DNA from: Caryophanales bacterium UBA784
GTDB taxonomy: Bacteria > Bacillota_I > Bacilli_A > RFN20 > CAG-288
DNA: 64,000 nucleotides
NCBI GenBank assembly: GCA_002297045.1
Contig: DBJE01000001.1
Coordinates: 62,001-126,000 of the forward strand
Direction: 5' to 3'
Shown here: piece after piece, positions 1 through 8,676 of the stretch
Position numbering within the stretch: the stretch's first letter is position 1
Layout of the letters: each line of letters opens with the position of its first letter
The notes under the pieces: model-generated
What the model was told of the DNA's origin: nothing
Seen by the model: the letters and a program-made list of their open reading frames with translations, nothing else
Database searches by the model: none
Translations under genes and position numbers: made by a program

Positions 1-47
1 AACTGGAAGAGTACCTCCGTAGGGGAAAGGAGGAAAGGAGAAGATGA
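1..47 (+). CDS. 3' end of an upstream gene (partial)
   Basis: A frame open from the window edge reads LEEYLRMGKEEMRR with AGG as Met and stops at TGA 45-47. The stop overlaps the ATG of the next gene as ATGA, the same coupling seen between many later genes. Too little is visible to name a product. It probably belongs to the same pectin-utilisation operon. Confidence 0.4.
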   Translation, partial: LEEYLRRGKEERRR

Positions 48-700
48 GATTCCTTTTTCTTGGTGATTCCCTTAGGCAGGAAAACGGGGAAGAGACCTAC
101 CCTCAGGAAGGCTGGCCCAGGGAGAGGAAGAATTTTTATCCCGGAATCGACATCCTGAACTTTGCCAAGAACGGACGATCAAGCAAGTCCTTCCTTGACG
201 AAGGAAGATTCTCTTTTGCCCTTTCAAAGGCCAGGGAAGGGGATATCTGCTTCATCGGCTTTGGACACAACGACGAAAAAAAGGAAGACCCTTCAAGATA
301 CACGGATTCCTTTACCACTTTTGAACAGAATCTGACCTATAGGGTAGAAGAGAGGAAGAAAAAGAAGGTTACCTGCATTCTTCTTACTCCCATTACCCGT
401 TTGCGCTATTCAAGTGATGGCATCCTCCTTCACACCCACCTATCCTACCCAGCGGCGATAAAGGAAGTGGCTGAAAAGAAAAAGGTCCATCTGATTGACC
501 TTGAGAAGAGGACCTACGGCTACTTTTCAAAGAGAAGCCAAGAGGAGAATGAAGAGTTCTTTAGGAGGCTTAAGCCGAAGGAGTACAAAAACTATCCGGA
601 AGGCAAAGTCGACCATACCCATCTGCGGAGAAAAGGAGCAAGGCTTGTCTGCGAGATGGTCAAAAAGAAAAGGGATGAATTTCAACTAAGGAAAAAGTGA
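44..700 (+). CDS. SGNH/GDSL esterase, rhamnogalacturonan acetylesterase-like
   Basis: The 218-residue protein has the SGNH hydrolase blocks of the RhgT group: GDSL with the nucleophile Ser near residue 9, an Asn block in FAKNGRSSKSF, FGHND near residue 75, and the C-terminal Asp/His pair in DHTH (D190, H193). Enzymes of this group remove acetyl groups from the rhamnogalacturonan backbone of pectin. AGG codons fall at GDSL-M and PQEGWP-M. I see no signal peptide, so it probably acts inside the cell on imported oligomers. It overlaps the end of the preceding gene and lies 10 bases before an ABC ATPase gene. The neighbouring GH105 and uronate genes support a pectin role. The exact substrate is inferred. 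Confidence 0.8.
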   Translation: MRFLFLGDSLRQENGEETYPQEGWPRERKNFYPGIDILNFAKNGRSSKSFLDEGRFSFALSKAREGDICFIGFGHNDEKKEDPSRYTDSFTTFEQNLTYRVEERKKKKVTCILLTPITRLRYSSDGILLHTHLSYPAAIKEVAEKKKVHLIDLEKRTYGYFSKRSQEENEEFFRRLKPKEYKNYPEGKVDHTHLRRKGARLVCEMVKKKRDEFQLRKK

Positions 701-710
701 GGAACAGAAA

Positions 711-1802
711 ATGTCACTCGAGCTAAAGAATATTTATAAAATCTATCCGAACGGCTACCAGGCCATCACCGACTTCAATCTGACAATAAACGACAAGGAA
801 TTCATCGTTCTGGTCGGACCATCGGGATGCGGAAAGTCGACGACCCTCCGCAGGATTGCCGGCCTTGAGGATATCACTCATGGCGACTTTCTTATCGACG
901 GGAAAAAAGTGAACAATCTCCCGCCGAAAGATCGTGGCATTGCCATGGTCTTCCAAAGTTATGCCCTTTATCCGACTTTGACCGTCTATGAAAACATGGC
1001 TTTCGGACTCGACTTGGCTGGATTTGATGAGGACATCATTGAAAAGCGGGTGACTCAGACAGCAAAGATTCTAGGCCTTAGTGATTATCTTGACCGTCTT
1101 CCTAAGGCACTCTCCGGCGGGCAGAGACAGCGTGTTGCCCTAGGACGTGCCATTATCCGTCATGCCAAGATTTTCCTCAGGGACGAACCTCTTTCCAATC
1201 TCGACGCCCGTCAGAGAGTCTCCATGCGTTCTGAGCTTATCCGTATCCATCGTCAGATCGGAGCAACGACGATCTATGTCACCCATGATCAGATTGAGGC
1301 AAGGACTAGGGCCACACGGATTGTCTGCAGGGACGTCGGTGTCATCAAGCAGGTAGGAACGCCAAAGGAACTCTATTTCCATCCGAAGAACCTCTTTGTC
1401 GCCGGATTTATCGGCGACCCTCCGAGGAATTTCCTTCACGGAAAGGAAAAGGATGGTGTGTTTGTCAGTGAGGATGGATATCTTTCCCTGCCTCTCTCTC
1501 CCCTCTCTTCCACTAGGAAGGAAAAACTGAAGGGCAAGGAACTCGTCCTTGGCTACCGTCCCGAACATGTCACCTTAAAGAGAGAGGAAGGGAAGAACCT
1601 GCTGCCGTTAAAAGGAAGAGTGGAAGTCAGCGAAAGGCTCGGCGATGTCGTCAACGTCTATGTCAATGTCGGAAAGGAAAAGGCGATTTTAAAGCTCGCT
1701 CCCGAGGAGAATGTTTCTATCGGCGACCATATCGAATACTTCGTTGACAGGAACAACGTCCATTTCTTTGACGCCAAAAGCGAGGACGCCATCGAAGAAT
1801 GA
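711..1802 (+). CDS. Carbohydrate ABC transporter ATPase (MsmX/UgpC type)
   Basis: This 363-residue ATPase of CUT1 sugar importers has Walker A GPSGCGKST at residues 36-44, the Q-loop FQSYALYP, signature LSGGQRQR, Walker B ending FL-M(AGG)-DEPLSNLDA, the H-loop YVTHDQ, and a C-terminal TOBE-like part. Read with the standard code it would have Arg at four places where the family has Met: STTL-R-M-IAG (nt 852), FLMDEP (1179) and EAMTMATRIV (1302, 1308). Such ATPases often serve several permease pairs. It is a paralogue of the ATPase at 16933 and may energise the LplB/LplC-type permeases encoded downstream. It overlaps the next gene by four bases (ATGA). Confidence 0.92.
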   Translation: MSLELKNIYKIYPNGYQAITDFNLTINDKEFIVLVGPSGCGKSTTLRRIAGLEDITHGDFLIDGKKVNNLPPKDRGIAMVFQSYALYPTLTVYENMAFGLDLAGFDEDIIEKRVTQTAKILGLSDYLDRLPKALSGGQRQRVALGRAIIRHAKIFLRDEPLSNLDARQRVSMRSELIRIHRQIGATTIYVTHDQIEARTRATRIVCRDVGVIKQVGTPKELYFHPKNLFVAGFIGDPPRNFLHGKEKDGVFVSEDGYLSLPLSPLSSTRKEKLKGKELVLGYRPEHVTLKREEGKNLLPLKGRVEVSERLGDVVNVYVNVGKEKAILKLAPEENVSIGDHIEYFVDRNNVHFFDAKSEDAIEE

Positions 1803-4312
1803 GCATGTCCTCCTCCAGGAAGAAGGAACTGAAGAAACGGGAGTTCATCCTGAAAGGGAATAGGTGGAAAGTCGTTTTCTCCATTTCAGCCCCTCTCTTC
1901 TTCTTCACCCTCTTCAATTATATCTATTCCATTATCGATACCATCAGGTGTTCAGGCATATCCAAGGCAGCAGTCGATGCGGTCGGCGCCTTAAACCAGG
2001 CAAACAGCATGGTCATGGCCCTTGGAACGGCACTTGGCGCTGGAGGAAGTATTCTCATTGCCCGGGAAATCGGAAAGAAGGACTACAAGAAGGCACATGA
2101 ATACGTCTGTACCATCTTCTTCTACGCCTTTCTCCTTGGCCTAGTCGTCTCTTCTATCGTTCTGCCTCTTGCCCACCCTCTATTAAGAAGGCTGAAGATT
2201 ACTGAGGAGTCGATTGAAGTAGGGATTGATTACTTCCGCTTCTCCATTCTCACCTCCGCCTTAAGGAGGATGAACAACGTCTTCAGGGGCGTTGAAAAGG
2301 CCAGAGGCCGGACAAGGAGGAGGACCATCCTGAATGTCGGTGTCGTTTTAGTCAAGGTCGGACTCAATTCTCTCTTCCTCTATGGGCTTGATTTAAGGGA
2401 GAGGAAGTATGTCTCCCTCTCCACAAGGATTGCCAATCTCTGCCTCACCCTTTTTGTCCTTGTTCAGCTCGCCTATAAAAGCTACCTTTTCCGTTTCTCC
2501 TTCAAGAAAATCAACTTCCGGAAAAAAAGGCTTAACCGCACCTTTCATATCTCCTTTCCGATTTTTCTTGGCAAGTTCATCTTCTCCTTTGGCAAGGTTG
2601 TCATCAACGCCCTGGCCTCAGGATACGGAAACGATGTCATTGGTGCCCTAGGGGTAAGCAACAACAGGGGAGGGAGTGTAACCTCCCCCATCTCCTCTAT
2701 CGAAGATTCGACTTCCTCCATCATCTCCCAGAACAGGGGGGCAAAAAAGACAAAGCGGGTATTCCAGTGCTTCTTTGTCGGGCTGACCTACGCCCTTTCC
2801 ATTGCTCTTATCGGCGTCATCCTCGTTACTATATTTGACACTCCCATTACCCGCTTCTTTGCCCGCAATGCAGGAAGCGAGCAGGAAATAGAAGAGTTTG
2901 CCAGACACATCTCCTCAATCTTCTTCTATGAAAAGAGGGGAATAATCACCTTGGCCGTGAATTCGGCCGTCCTTGGTCTGCTCTATGGCCTTGGCTATAC
3001 CTTTCTCGCCTCCCTAATCAATATCTCCCGTGTCTTTCTCTTCCGTGTGCCTATCTTCCTTATTCTTATGGCCATCTTCCCAAATAGGGATGGATATAAG
3101 ATCTGCGGACTAAGCAGGGGTATCAGCAATATCCTTATCGGAGTCAGGGCGGCAATCGTTGCAGTCTTTGTTCTTCTTCATAGGAAGAAAATGGGAACAA
3201 TCAAGGAGGAAAACGAAAAAATGTTATCTAAGGAAGAAAAGCAGAAAATCGATGCCTATCTCGACAACTATCTCCGTAACTATCAGCCCTATAAAGGGGG
3301 AATCATCTGCTATGAGGATGGCGTCGTCAGGGAAGGGGCGAGGAGAAGGTATAAGGCGACAAAAGAGAAAAAATACCTCGACTTTGTCGCCCGTTATTAT
3401 GACCGGCTGATTGACGAAGAGGGGAACATTCCTACCTTTAAAAAAGAAAACCACTCGATTGACGACCTTCAGCCCGGATTTGCCCTCTTCCTTCTCAATG
3501 AGATTTCTCCTAAGGAGAAGTACAAAAAGGCAATCGAGTTCCTCTATTCCCGGGTTAAGGAAAGGCCAAGACTGAAAAACACATCTTTCCAGCATAAGGA
3601 CCGCTATCCTAGCCAGTGCTGGCTAGACGGACTGTTTATGGCTCTTCCCTTCTATGGGGAGTGCGCCCTTTCCTTCCACGAAGAGGAAGGAAGGAGAGAC
3701 ATTCTTAGGCAGTTCCAAAATGTCTTTGCCTATCATCGGGGGGAGGATGAACGCTTCTACCATGCCTACGACGAAAAGAAAGTCAGGCAGTGGGCGGATA
3801 AAGAGACCGGAAGAAGTAAGAATGTCTGGCTCCGCTCGGTCGGCTGGCTGATCAGGGCAACTTGCGATGTGGCAGAGTGCTTTGATAAGGACGGCCATCC
3901 TCTAAGGAGGGAGGAGAGGAAGAAAAGGCTAAAAGGCGAACTTGGCTCTTTGGAAAAGGCAATCGATAAGGAGAGGAACAGGATCAAGGACCTTCCCTTC
4001 ATCGATGATAGAAAGAACTACTTTGAGACAAGCGGTTCCCTTAGGGATGCCTACGGCTATTTAAAGGGCAGCCGGATCGGACTGCTTCCCTTTAAAGAAA
4101 GCGGGAAGGGAGTGAAGATCTTTTCTTCCGTTGTTACCCATAGGTTAAAGGACGGCCATCTGGAGAACATCTGTCTTGTCTCCGGACTTGATAACGAGAG
4201 AAGAGACGGCTCAGTGGAGTATTATCTCTCTGAGCCCATCGTCAAAGACGACGCCAAAGGGGTAGGACCCTTTAGGATGTGCTATTCGGAGTTTCTGCAA
4301 AGGCCCTATTAG
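1799..4312 (+). CDS. MATE-family transporter fused to a GH105 unsaturated uronyl hydrolase
   Basis: One 837-codon frame carries two unrelated domains. Residues 1 to about 465 are a polytopic MATE/multidrug-exporter-like membrane protein of full family length. Residues 475-837 are a GH105 (YteR-like) hydrolase, with CYEDGVV-M-EGA, WLDGLFMALPF (candidate acid/base D610), YHAYDEKK, WADKETG and VGWLI-M-A, where M is AGG. GH105 enzymes remove the unsaturated galacturonyl residue left by pectin lyases. No stop codon separates the halves, but an AAGGAGG site at 3203-3209 stands 11 bases before an in-frame ATG at 3221, so GH105 may also be made alone. A lost stop codon or a base error at the junction would explain the fusion equally well. 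Confidence 0.8.
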   Translation: MSMSSSRKKELKKREFILKGNRWKVVFSISAPLFFFTLFNYIYSIIDTIRCSGISKAAVDAVGALNQANSMVMALGTALGAGGSILIAREIGKKDYKKAHEYVCTIFFYAFLLGLVVSSIVLPLAHPLLRRLKITEESIEVGIDYFRFSILTSALRRMNNVFRGVEKARGRTRRRTILNVGVVLVKVGLNSLFLYGLDLRERKYVSLSTRIANLCLTLFVLVQLAYKSYLFRFSFKKINFRKKRLNRTFHISFPIFLGKFIFSFGKVVINALASGYGNDVIGALGVSNNRGGSVTSPISSIEDSTSSIISQNRGAKKTKRVFQCFFVGLTYALSIALIGVILVTIFDTPITRFFARNAGSEQEIEEFARHISSIFFYEKRGIITLAVNSAVLGLLYGLGYTFLASLINISRVFLFRVPIFLILMAIFPNRDGYKICGLSRGISNILIGVRAAIVAVFVLLHRKKMGTIKEENEKMLSKEEKQKIDAYLDNYLRNYQPYKGGIICYEDGVVREGARRRYKATKEKKYLDFVARYYDRLIDEEGNIPTFKKENHSIDDLQPGFALFLLNEISPKEKYKKAIEFLYSRVKERPRLKNTSFQHKDRYPSQCWLDGLFMALPFYGECALSFHEEEGRRDILRQFQNVFAYHRGEDERFYHAYDEKKVRQWADKETGRSKNVWLRSVGWLIRATCDVAECFDKDGHPLRREERKKRLKGELGSLEKAIDKERNRIKDLPFIDDRKNYFETSGSLRDAYGYLKGSRIGLLPFKESGKGVKIFSSVVTHRLKDGHLENICLVSGLDNERRDGSVEYYLSEPIVKDDAKGVGPFRMCYSEFLQRPY
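3203..3223 (+). promoter_or_regulatory. Internal ribosome-binding site and candidate GH105 start
   Basis: AAGGAGG at 3203-3209 is followed by ATG at 3221, in frame with the long MATE-GH105 frame. It marks the likely ancestral start of the GH105 gene and would yield a 363-residue enzyme. Confidence 0.5.
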
Positions 4313-4332
4313 GGAGAAAGGAAGAAAAAAAG

Positions 4333-5796
4333 ATGGAAAGGTTATCGTCGAAAGTCAGGAAAAAGGAAAAAAAGAAAATCAAAATAAGGCAGTTCGGGGA
4401 AGGGAACTTCCTCCGGGCCTTTATCGACTGGAGGATCAAGAAAAGGAACGATAAAGGAGTCTATGACGGCCACGTCGTCCTTGTCCAGCCTCTTGAAAAA
4501 GGGAGAGTGGAAGAGCTGAAGAAGCAGGACTATCTCTACACCCTTATCCTTCAGGGACTAAACGAGGAAAATAAACCGGTCAAAAGGCATGAAGTCATTC
4601 CGGTTATCGATGACGGGGTGAATCCCTATACGGAATACCAAAAATTCCTTTCCTATGGGGAGAGTAAGGATTTAGAGGTCATTATCTCCAATACGACCGA
4701 GGCCGGAATCCGTTTTGAGGAAAAGGATGTTTCCCTTGACAGGGAAAAGAATACTCCCCTTTCCTATCCCGGTAAGCTTCTCGCCCTTTTAAAACGGCGT
4801 TATGATGTCCTTGGAAAGGAATATGGACTTTCCATCATCCCCTGCGAACTCATCGATGACAACGGGGACAAGCTCAAGGAGGTTCTTCTCTCTCTTGCCA
4901 GAGCCAAGAAAAGGGATAGTGGTTTCCTTGATTACCTGGAAAAGGGCTGTCACTATACTTCTACTCTTGTGGACCGGATTGTCCCTGGCTTCCCCAAAGA
5001 CGAGTTTCCTTCTCTCTGCAAGGAGTTTGGCTATATCGACAACAACAGGGTGAAGGGGGAATACTTCCACCTCTTTGTCCTGAAAAAGGAACCCTTTGTC
5101 CGGGAGAGATTCCCTGTCGACCAGGCTGGAGTTAACGCCATCTATGTCTCTGACGTCCATCCCTACAAGCAGAGAAAAGTCAGAATCCTGAACGGTTCGC
5201 ATACTTCCCTTGTCCCCGTCGCCTATCTAGCGGGATATAAGGAAGTCAGAGAAAGCCTTCTCGATGAAAGAATCTACCGCTTTTTGCTGGAGGAACAGCA
5301 AGAAGAGATTCTTCCCACCCTGCATGCCAACGGAAGCGAGCAATTCGCAAAGGATGTCAGGAAGCGGTTTTTAAATCCCTATGTCCACCATGCCCTTTTA
5401 TCCATTGCGTTGAATAGTCAGGCAAAATTCAAAGAAAGAGACCTTCCGACCATCCTCGATAATCTAGAAAGGGGACATAGGCCGACCCATCTTTTTTTCT
5501 CCCTTGCCGCCCTTCTTGTCTTCTACCGTGGATACTTTGTTCTCCATGGCAAACGAGAAGAGATTCCTCTGAAGGACGATGAAAATAACCTTCTTTTCAG
5601 GAAGAAAATCTGGGCGGAGTACGAGAAGGATAAGTCTAGGGATAGACTGGCTTGTTCCTATCTTTCAGACATTGAAATATTTGGTCAGGACCTGACCAAG
5701 GTCGACGGATTAAAAGACGAGTTTGTCTCTGATCTATCCTTGATCAGGGAAAGCAAGGATAGGTTTGAGGCAAGGGAGAAGAAGTTCCATGAATGA
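4333..5796 (+). CDS. uxaB: Tagaturonate reductase (altronate oxidoreductase)
   Basis: The 488-residue protein belongs to the mannitol dehydrogenase family and matches UxaB in length and motifs: QFGEGNFLRAFIDW near the N terminus, YTLILQG, SNTTEAGI, and KVRILNGSHT near residue 284. It reduces D-tagaturonate to D-altronate with NADH in the cytoplasm, the second step of galacturonate catabolism. The ATG at 4333 is chosen over one at 4279, because it follows a purine-rich GGGAGAAAGGA and the family N terminus starts there. FIDW-M(AGG)-I at nt 4432 is a family Met, while the nearby FLRAF Arg is CGG. It overlaps uxaA by eight bases. Confidence 0.93.
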   Translation: MERLSSKVRKKEKKKIKIRQFGEGNFLRAFIDWRIKKRNDKGVYDGHVVLVQPLEKGRVEELKKQDYLYTLILQGLNEENKPVKRHEVIPVIDDGVNPYTEYQKFLSYGESKDLEVIISNTTEAGIRFEEKDVSLDREKNTPLSYPGKLLALLKRRYDVLGKEYGLSIIPCELIDDNGDKLKEVLLSLARAKKRDSGFLDYLEKGCHYTSTLVDRIVPGFPKDEFPSLCKEFGYIDNNRVKGEYFHLFVLKKEPFVRERFPVDQAGVNAIYVSDVHPYKQRKVRILNGSHTSLVPVAYLAGYKEVRESLLDERIYRFLLEEQQEEILPTLHANGSEQFAKDVRKRFLNPYVHHALLSIALNSQAKFKERDLPTILDNLERGHRPTHLFFSLAALLVFYRGYFVLHGKREEIPLKDDENNLLFRKKIWAEYEKDKSRDRLACSYLSDIEIFGQDLTKVDGLKDEFVSDLSLIRESKDRFEAREKKFHE

Positions 5797-7258
5797 CTTT
5801 GTCAGAATCTGTCCAGAGGATGATGTCATCGTCCTTCTTAAGGAGATGAAGAAAGGGGACGTCGTCGATGGTATTCCCTTACTCGATGATGTCAAAATGG
5901 GACACAAGGTTGCCATTCATGACAGGAAAAAGGGGGATTTTGTCCACAAGTACGGAACCATCATCGGCAAGGCAAAGAATGACATTAAGAGAGGCGAATT
6001 TGTCCATTCCCACAACCTGGTCACTTCTTTAGACGGAGCCAATCCCATCTACACCTATTCCCCGGTTTCCTTTCCTCCTTTTCCCAAAAGCGACAAAACC
6101 TTCCTTGGCTACCTGAGAAACAAGGATCTTGCCGGAACGAGAAACGACAGGTATCTTGTTCCGACGGTTGGCTGTGTCAACTCCCTTCTTTCCTTAAGGA
6201 AGCAGAAGTTTCTTCTCGCTCATCCTTCCTTTTCCCATCAAATCAAGATCCTCTCTCATCCCTATGGCTGCTCTCAGCTTGGGGATGATCTTACCCACAC
6301 AAGAAAGATCCTTGCTGCTCTTTGCCGTAATCCAAACTGCGGCGGACTACTTGTCCTAGGCCTTGGCTGTGAGAACAATTCCCTCTCCTCTTTCAGGAAG
6401 GAAATCGGTCCGTATGATGAAAAACGTGTCCGCTACTTCAATGCCCAGGAGCAGGAAGACGAAATCCGTTACGGCGTAGAACGAAGGGAAGAACTCTATC
6501 AGGTCAGGAAGGAAGACAAGCGGACAAAGCTCCCCCTTTCGAGGATTACCTTGGGGGTGAAATGCGGAGGTTCGGACGGCTTTTCCGGACTGACGGCGAA
6601 TCCGCTTCTTGGCAAGGTCAGCGACATCATCGGCTCAAGCCAAGGCAAGGTCTGCCTTACCGAAGTTCCGGAAAGGTTCGGTGCGGAACAATACCTGATG
6701 AACCGGGCAAAGGACAGAAAGACCTTTGACAAAATCGTCAACCTGATTACTTCCTTCAAGGAATACTACAAGAGAAACAATAGGCCCTGCTATGAAAATC
6801 CTTCGCCCGGAAACAAGGAAGGAGGCATTACCACCCTGGAAGAGAAGTCCAACGGATGTATCCTCAAAGGGGGTAGACTGAAAGTCAGGGATGTCCTTGA
6901 TTATGGAGAGAGGGCGAAAGAGTGCGGACTTTCCTTAGTCAACGGACCGGGGAACGATCTTGTCGCCTGTACTGATCTTGCGGCAAGCGGATGCAATCTT
7001 ATCTGCTTCACCACGGGAAGAGGAACCCCCTTTGGCTCGATTGTTCCGACGATCAAAATCGGGACGAATCCCTTGATCAGCAGAAAAAAGAGTGACTGGA
7101 TTGACTTTGACGGGGGAAGAGTATTGACTAGTCCGTGGGATGAAGTGACTTCTTCCCTGCTTGATTTGATTATCGCCGTCGCTTCCGGAAAGGAAGTGAA
7201 GGCCGAGAGAAGCCTAGATGATCCGATTGCCTTATTTAAAACAGGGGTTACCTTATAG
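5789..7258 (+). CDS. uxaA: Altronate dehydratase
   Basis: The 489-residue protein has the two UxaA parts: an N-terminal SAF-like segment (CPEDDVIVLLKE, GHKVAIHD, KYGTIIGKA, GEFVHSHN) and the large UxaA catalytic part with conserved Cys residues (TVGCVNS, HPYGCSQLG, GLGCENN, VKCGGSDG). It dehydrates D-altronate to 2-keto-3-deoxygluconate. The ATG at 5789 lies inside the end of uxaB, so translation is probably coupled. The nearest in-frame alternative, at 5765, has no better ribosome site and adds residues outside the family alignment. AGG occurs in IHD-M-KKGD, where relatives have a hydrophobic residue. The gene is followed 11 bases later by uxaC. Confidence 0.93.
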   Translation: MNDFVRICPEDDVIVLLKEMKKGDVVDGIPLLDDVKMGHKVAIHDRKKGDFVHKYGTIIGKAKNDIKRGEFVHSHNLVTSLDGANPIYTYSPVSFPPFPKSDKTFLGYLRNKDLAGTRNDRYLVPTVGCVNSLLSLRKQKFLLAHPSFSHQIKILSHPYGCSQLGDDLTHTRKILAALCRNPNCGGLLVLGLGCENNSLSSFRKEIGPYDEKRVRYFNAQEQEDEIRYGVERREELYQVRKEDKRTKLPLSRITLGVKCGGSDGFSGLTANPLLGKVSDIIGSSQGKVCLTEVPERFGAEQYLMNRAKDRKTFDKIVNLITSFKEYYKRNNRPCYENPSPGNKEGGITTLEEKSNGCILKGGRLKVRDVLDYGERAKECGLSLVNGPGNDLVACTDLAASGCNLICFTTGRGTPFGSIVPTIKIGTNPLISRKKSDWIDFDGGRVLTSPWDEVTSSLLDLIIAVASGKEVKAERSLDDPIALFKTGVTL

Positions 7259-7269
7259 GAGAAAAAACG

Positions 7270-8676
7270 ATGAAAAAATTCATAGGCGACGATTTCCTTT
7301 TGGACAACGAAGTGGCAAAACGGCTTTATGAGAAGCATGCCCGGAAAAGGCCGATTTTCGACTACCACTGCCATCTGATTCCTCGGCAGATCTATGAGGA
7401 CTATCATTTTTCCTCGATTACGGAAGCCTGGCTTGGAAAGGACGGATACGGAGACCACTACAAATGGCGCCTGAGGCGAGAGAGGGGAGTCAAGGAAGAA
7501 TTCATCACCGGGAAGAAAAGCGACGAGGAACGCTTCAGGAAATATGCTGAGTGCATGCCGTATTTTGTCGGAAACCCGATCTACGAATGGACCCATCTGG
7601 AACTGAAACACTTCTTTGGGATCACTAAGCCTCTAAACCCAGACACGGCCAAGGAAATCTATGACGAGTGCAACGGGAAACTTAAGACCCTCTCGGCAAG
7701 AAAGAGGAGGACAAGGAGCAACGTCACGACCGTCTATACCACTGACGACCCCGTCGATGATCTCTATTACCACCAGCTTAGGGCAAAGGACCCTTCACTG
7801 AACATCAAGGTTGCCCCTGCCTTCCGTCCGGACAAGGTCATCAATATCGAACGGGAGACCTTCCTCGGCGAAAGGAAAAAACTTGAGGAGATTTCCGGAA
7901 AGGGATTCTCTTCCCTTTCCGACAGGCTCTCTGCTTTAGATGAGCGCCTTGCCTATTTTGTCTTAAACGGATGCTGTGCAAGCGACCATGCCCTTGATGT
8001 CAGGCATTTTAAAAAGGGCGTCACCTATGAGGAGGCAAATCAGGTGTTCCTCAAGGGAAGGAAGGGAGAGAAGGTTTCCTTTGAGGAAGAGGATATCTAC
8101 AAAGGGTATCTTCTCCTTCACCTTGGAAGAGAGTATCACAAGTACAACAGGGTCAGGGAACTTCACATCGGAGCTAGGCGCAATAACTCAAGCCGCTTTT
8201 ATTCCTTAAGGGGCGCTGACACAGGCTTTGATGCGGTCAGCGACTATCCGATTGCCGAAAAGCTCTCCTGTTTCCTTGATACCCTCGATCAGAGCGACGA
8301 ACTTCCTAAGACCGTTCTCTTCACCCTTAACGAGAAGGATTACATTGTCCTCGTCACCTTGAGGAACTGCTTCCAGAACTCTCAAAAGGGTAAGATCCAG
8401 AGGGGAACCTCCTGGTGGTTCAACGACCACTATGACGGAAGGAGGAATCAGCTTAAGTGGCTTTCTAACGATGGCCTCCTCTCCTGTTTTATCGGCAGGC
8501 TGACCGACTCCCGCAGCTTCTTAAGCTATCCCCGCCATGATTACTTCCGTCGCGAGCTATGCAATTACCTTGGCGAGCTTGTCGAAGAGGGACGCTATCC
8601 GGACGATGAAGAAACGCTTGGTAAAATCGTCGAAGATGTTTCCTATAACAACGCGGTCGCGTATTTTAAGCGTTAG
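7270..8676 (+). CDS. uxaC: Uronate isomerase (glucuronate/galacturonate isomerase)
   Basis: The 468-residue amidohydrolase-fold enzyme is nearly the length of E. coli UxaC (about 470). It isomerises D-galacturonate to D-tagaturonate and D-glucuronate to D-fructuronate. Visible family blocks are FDYHCHL, ITEAWLGKDGYGDHYKWR, EWTHLELKHFFGI, TTDDP, ARRNNSSRF and DSRSFLSYPRHDYFR. AGG restores three family Met residues: K-M-PIFDYHCHL (nt 7348) and KWRL-M-RE-M-GV (7474, 7483), with the flanking Arg codons CGC and CGA. The last 11 bases overlap the end of the convergent pectinesterase gene. With uxaB and uxaA it completes galacturonate to KDG. Confidence 0.94.
   Translation: MKKFIGDDFLLDNEVAKRLYEKHARKRPIFDYHCHLIPRQIYEDYHFSSITEAWLGKDGYGDHYKWRLRRERGVKEEFITGKKSDEERFRKYAECMPYFVGNPIYEWTHLELKHFFGITKPLNPDTAKEIYDECNGKLKTLSARKRRTRSNVTTVYTTDDPVDDLYYHQLRAKDPSLNIKVAPAFRPDKVINIERETFLGERKKLEEISGKGFSSLSDRLSALDERLAYFVLNGCCASDHALDVRHFKKGVTYEEANQVFLKGRKGEKVSFEEEDIYKGYLLLHLGREYHKYNRVRELHIGARRNNSSRFYSLRGADTGFDAVSDYPIAEKLSCFLDTLDQSDELPKTVLFTLNEKDYIVLVTLRNCFQNSQKGKIQRGTSWWFNDHYDGRRNQLKWLSNDGLLSCFIGRLTDSRSFLSYPRHDYFRRELCNYLGELVEEGRYPDDEETLGKIVEDVSYNNAVAYFKR

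Noticed and set aside
711..1802. AGG used as a start codon
   Set aside because: All starts with a good ribosome site are ATG, with one likely TTG; AGG there would clash with the ribosome-binding sequence.
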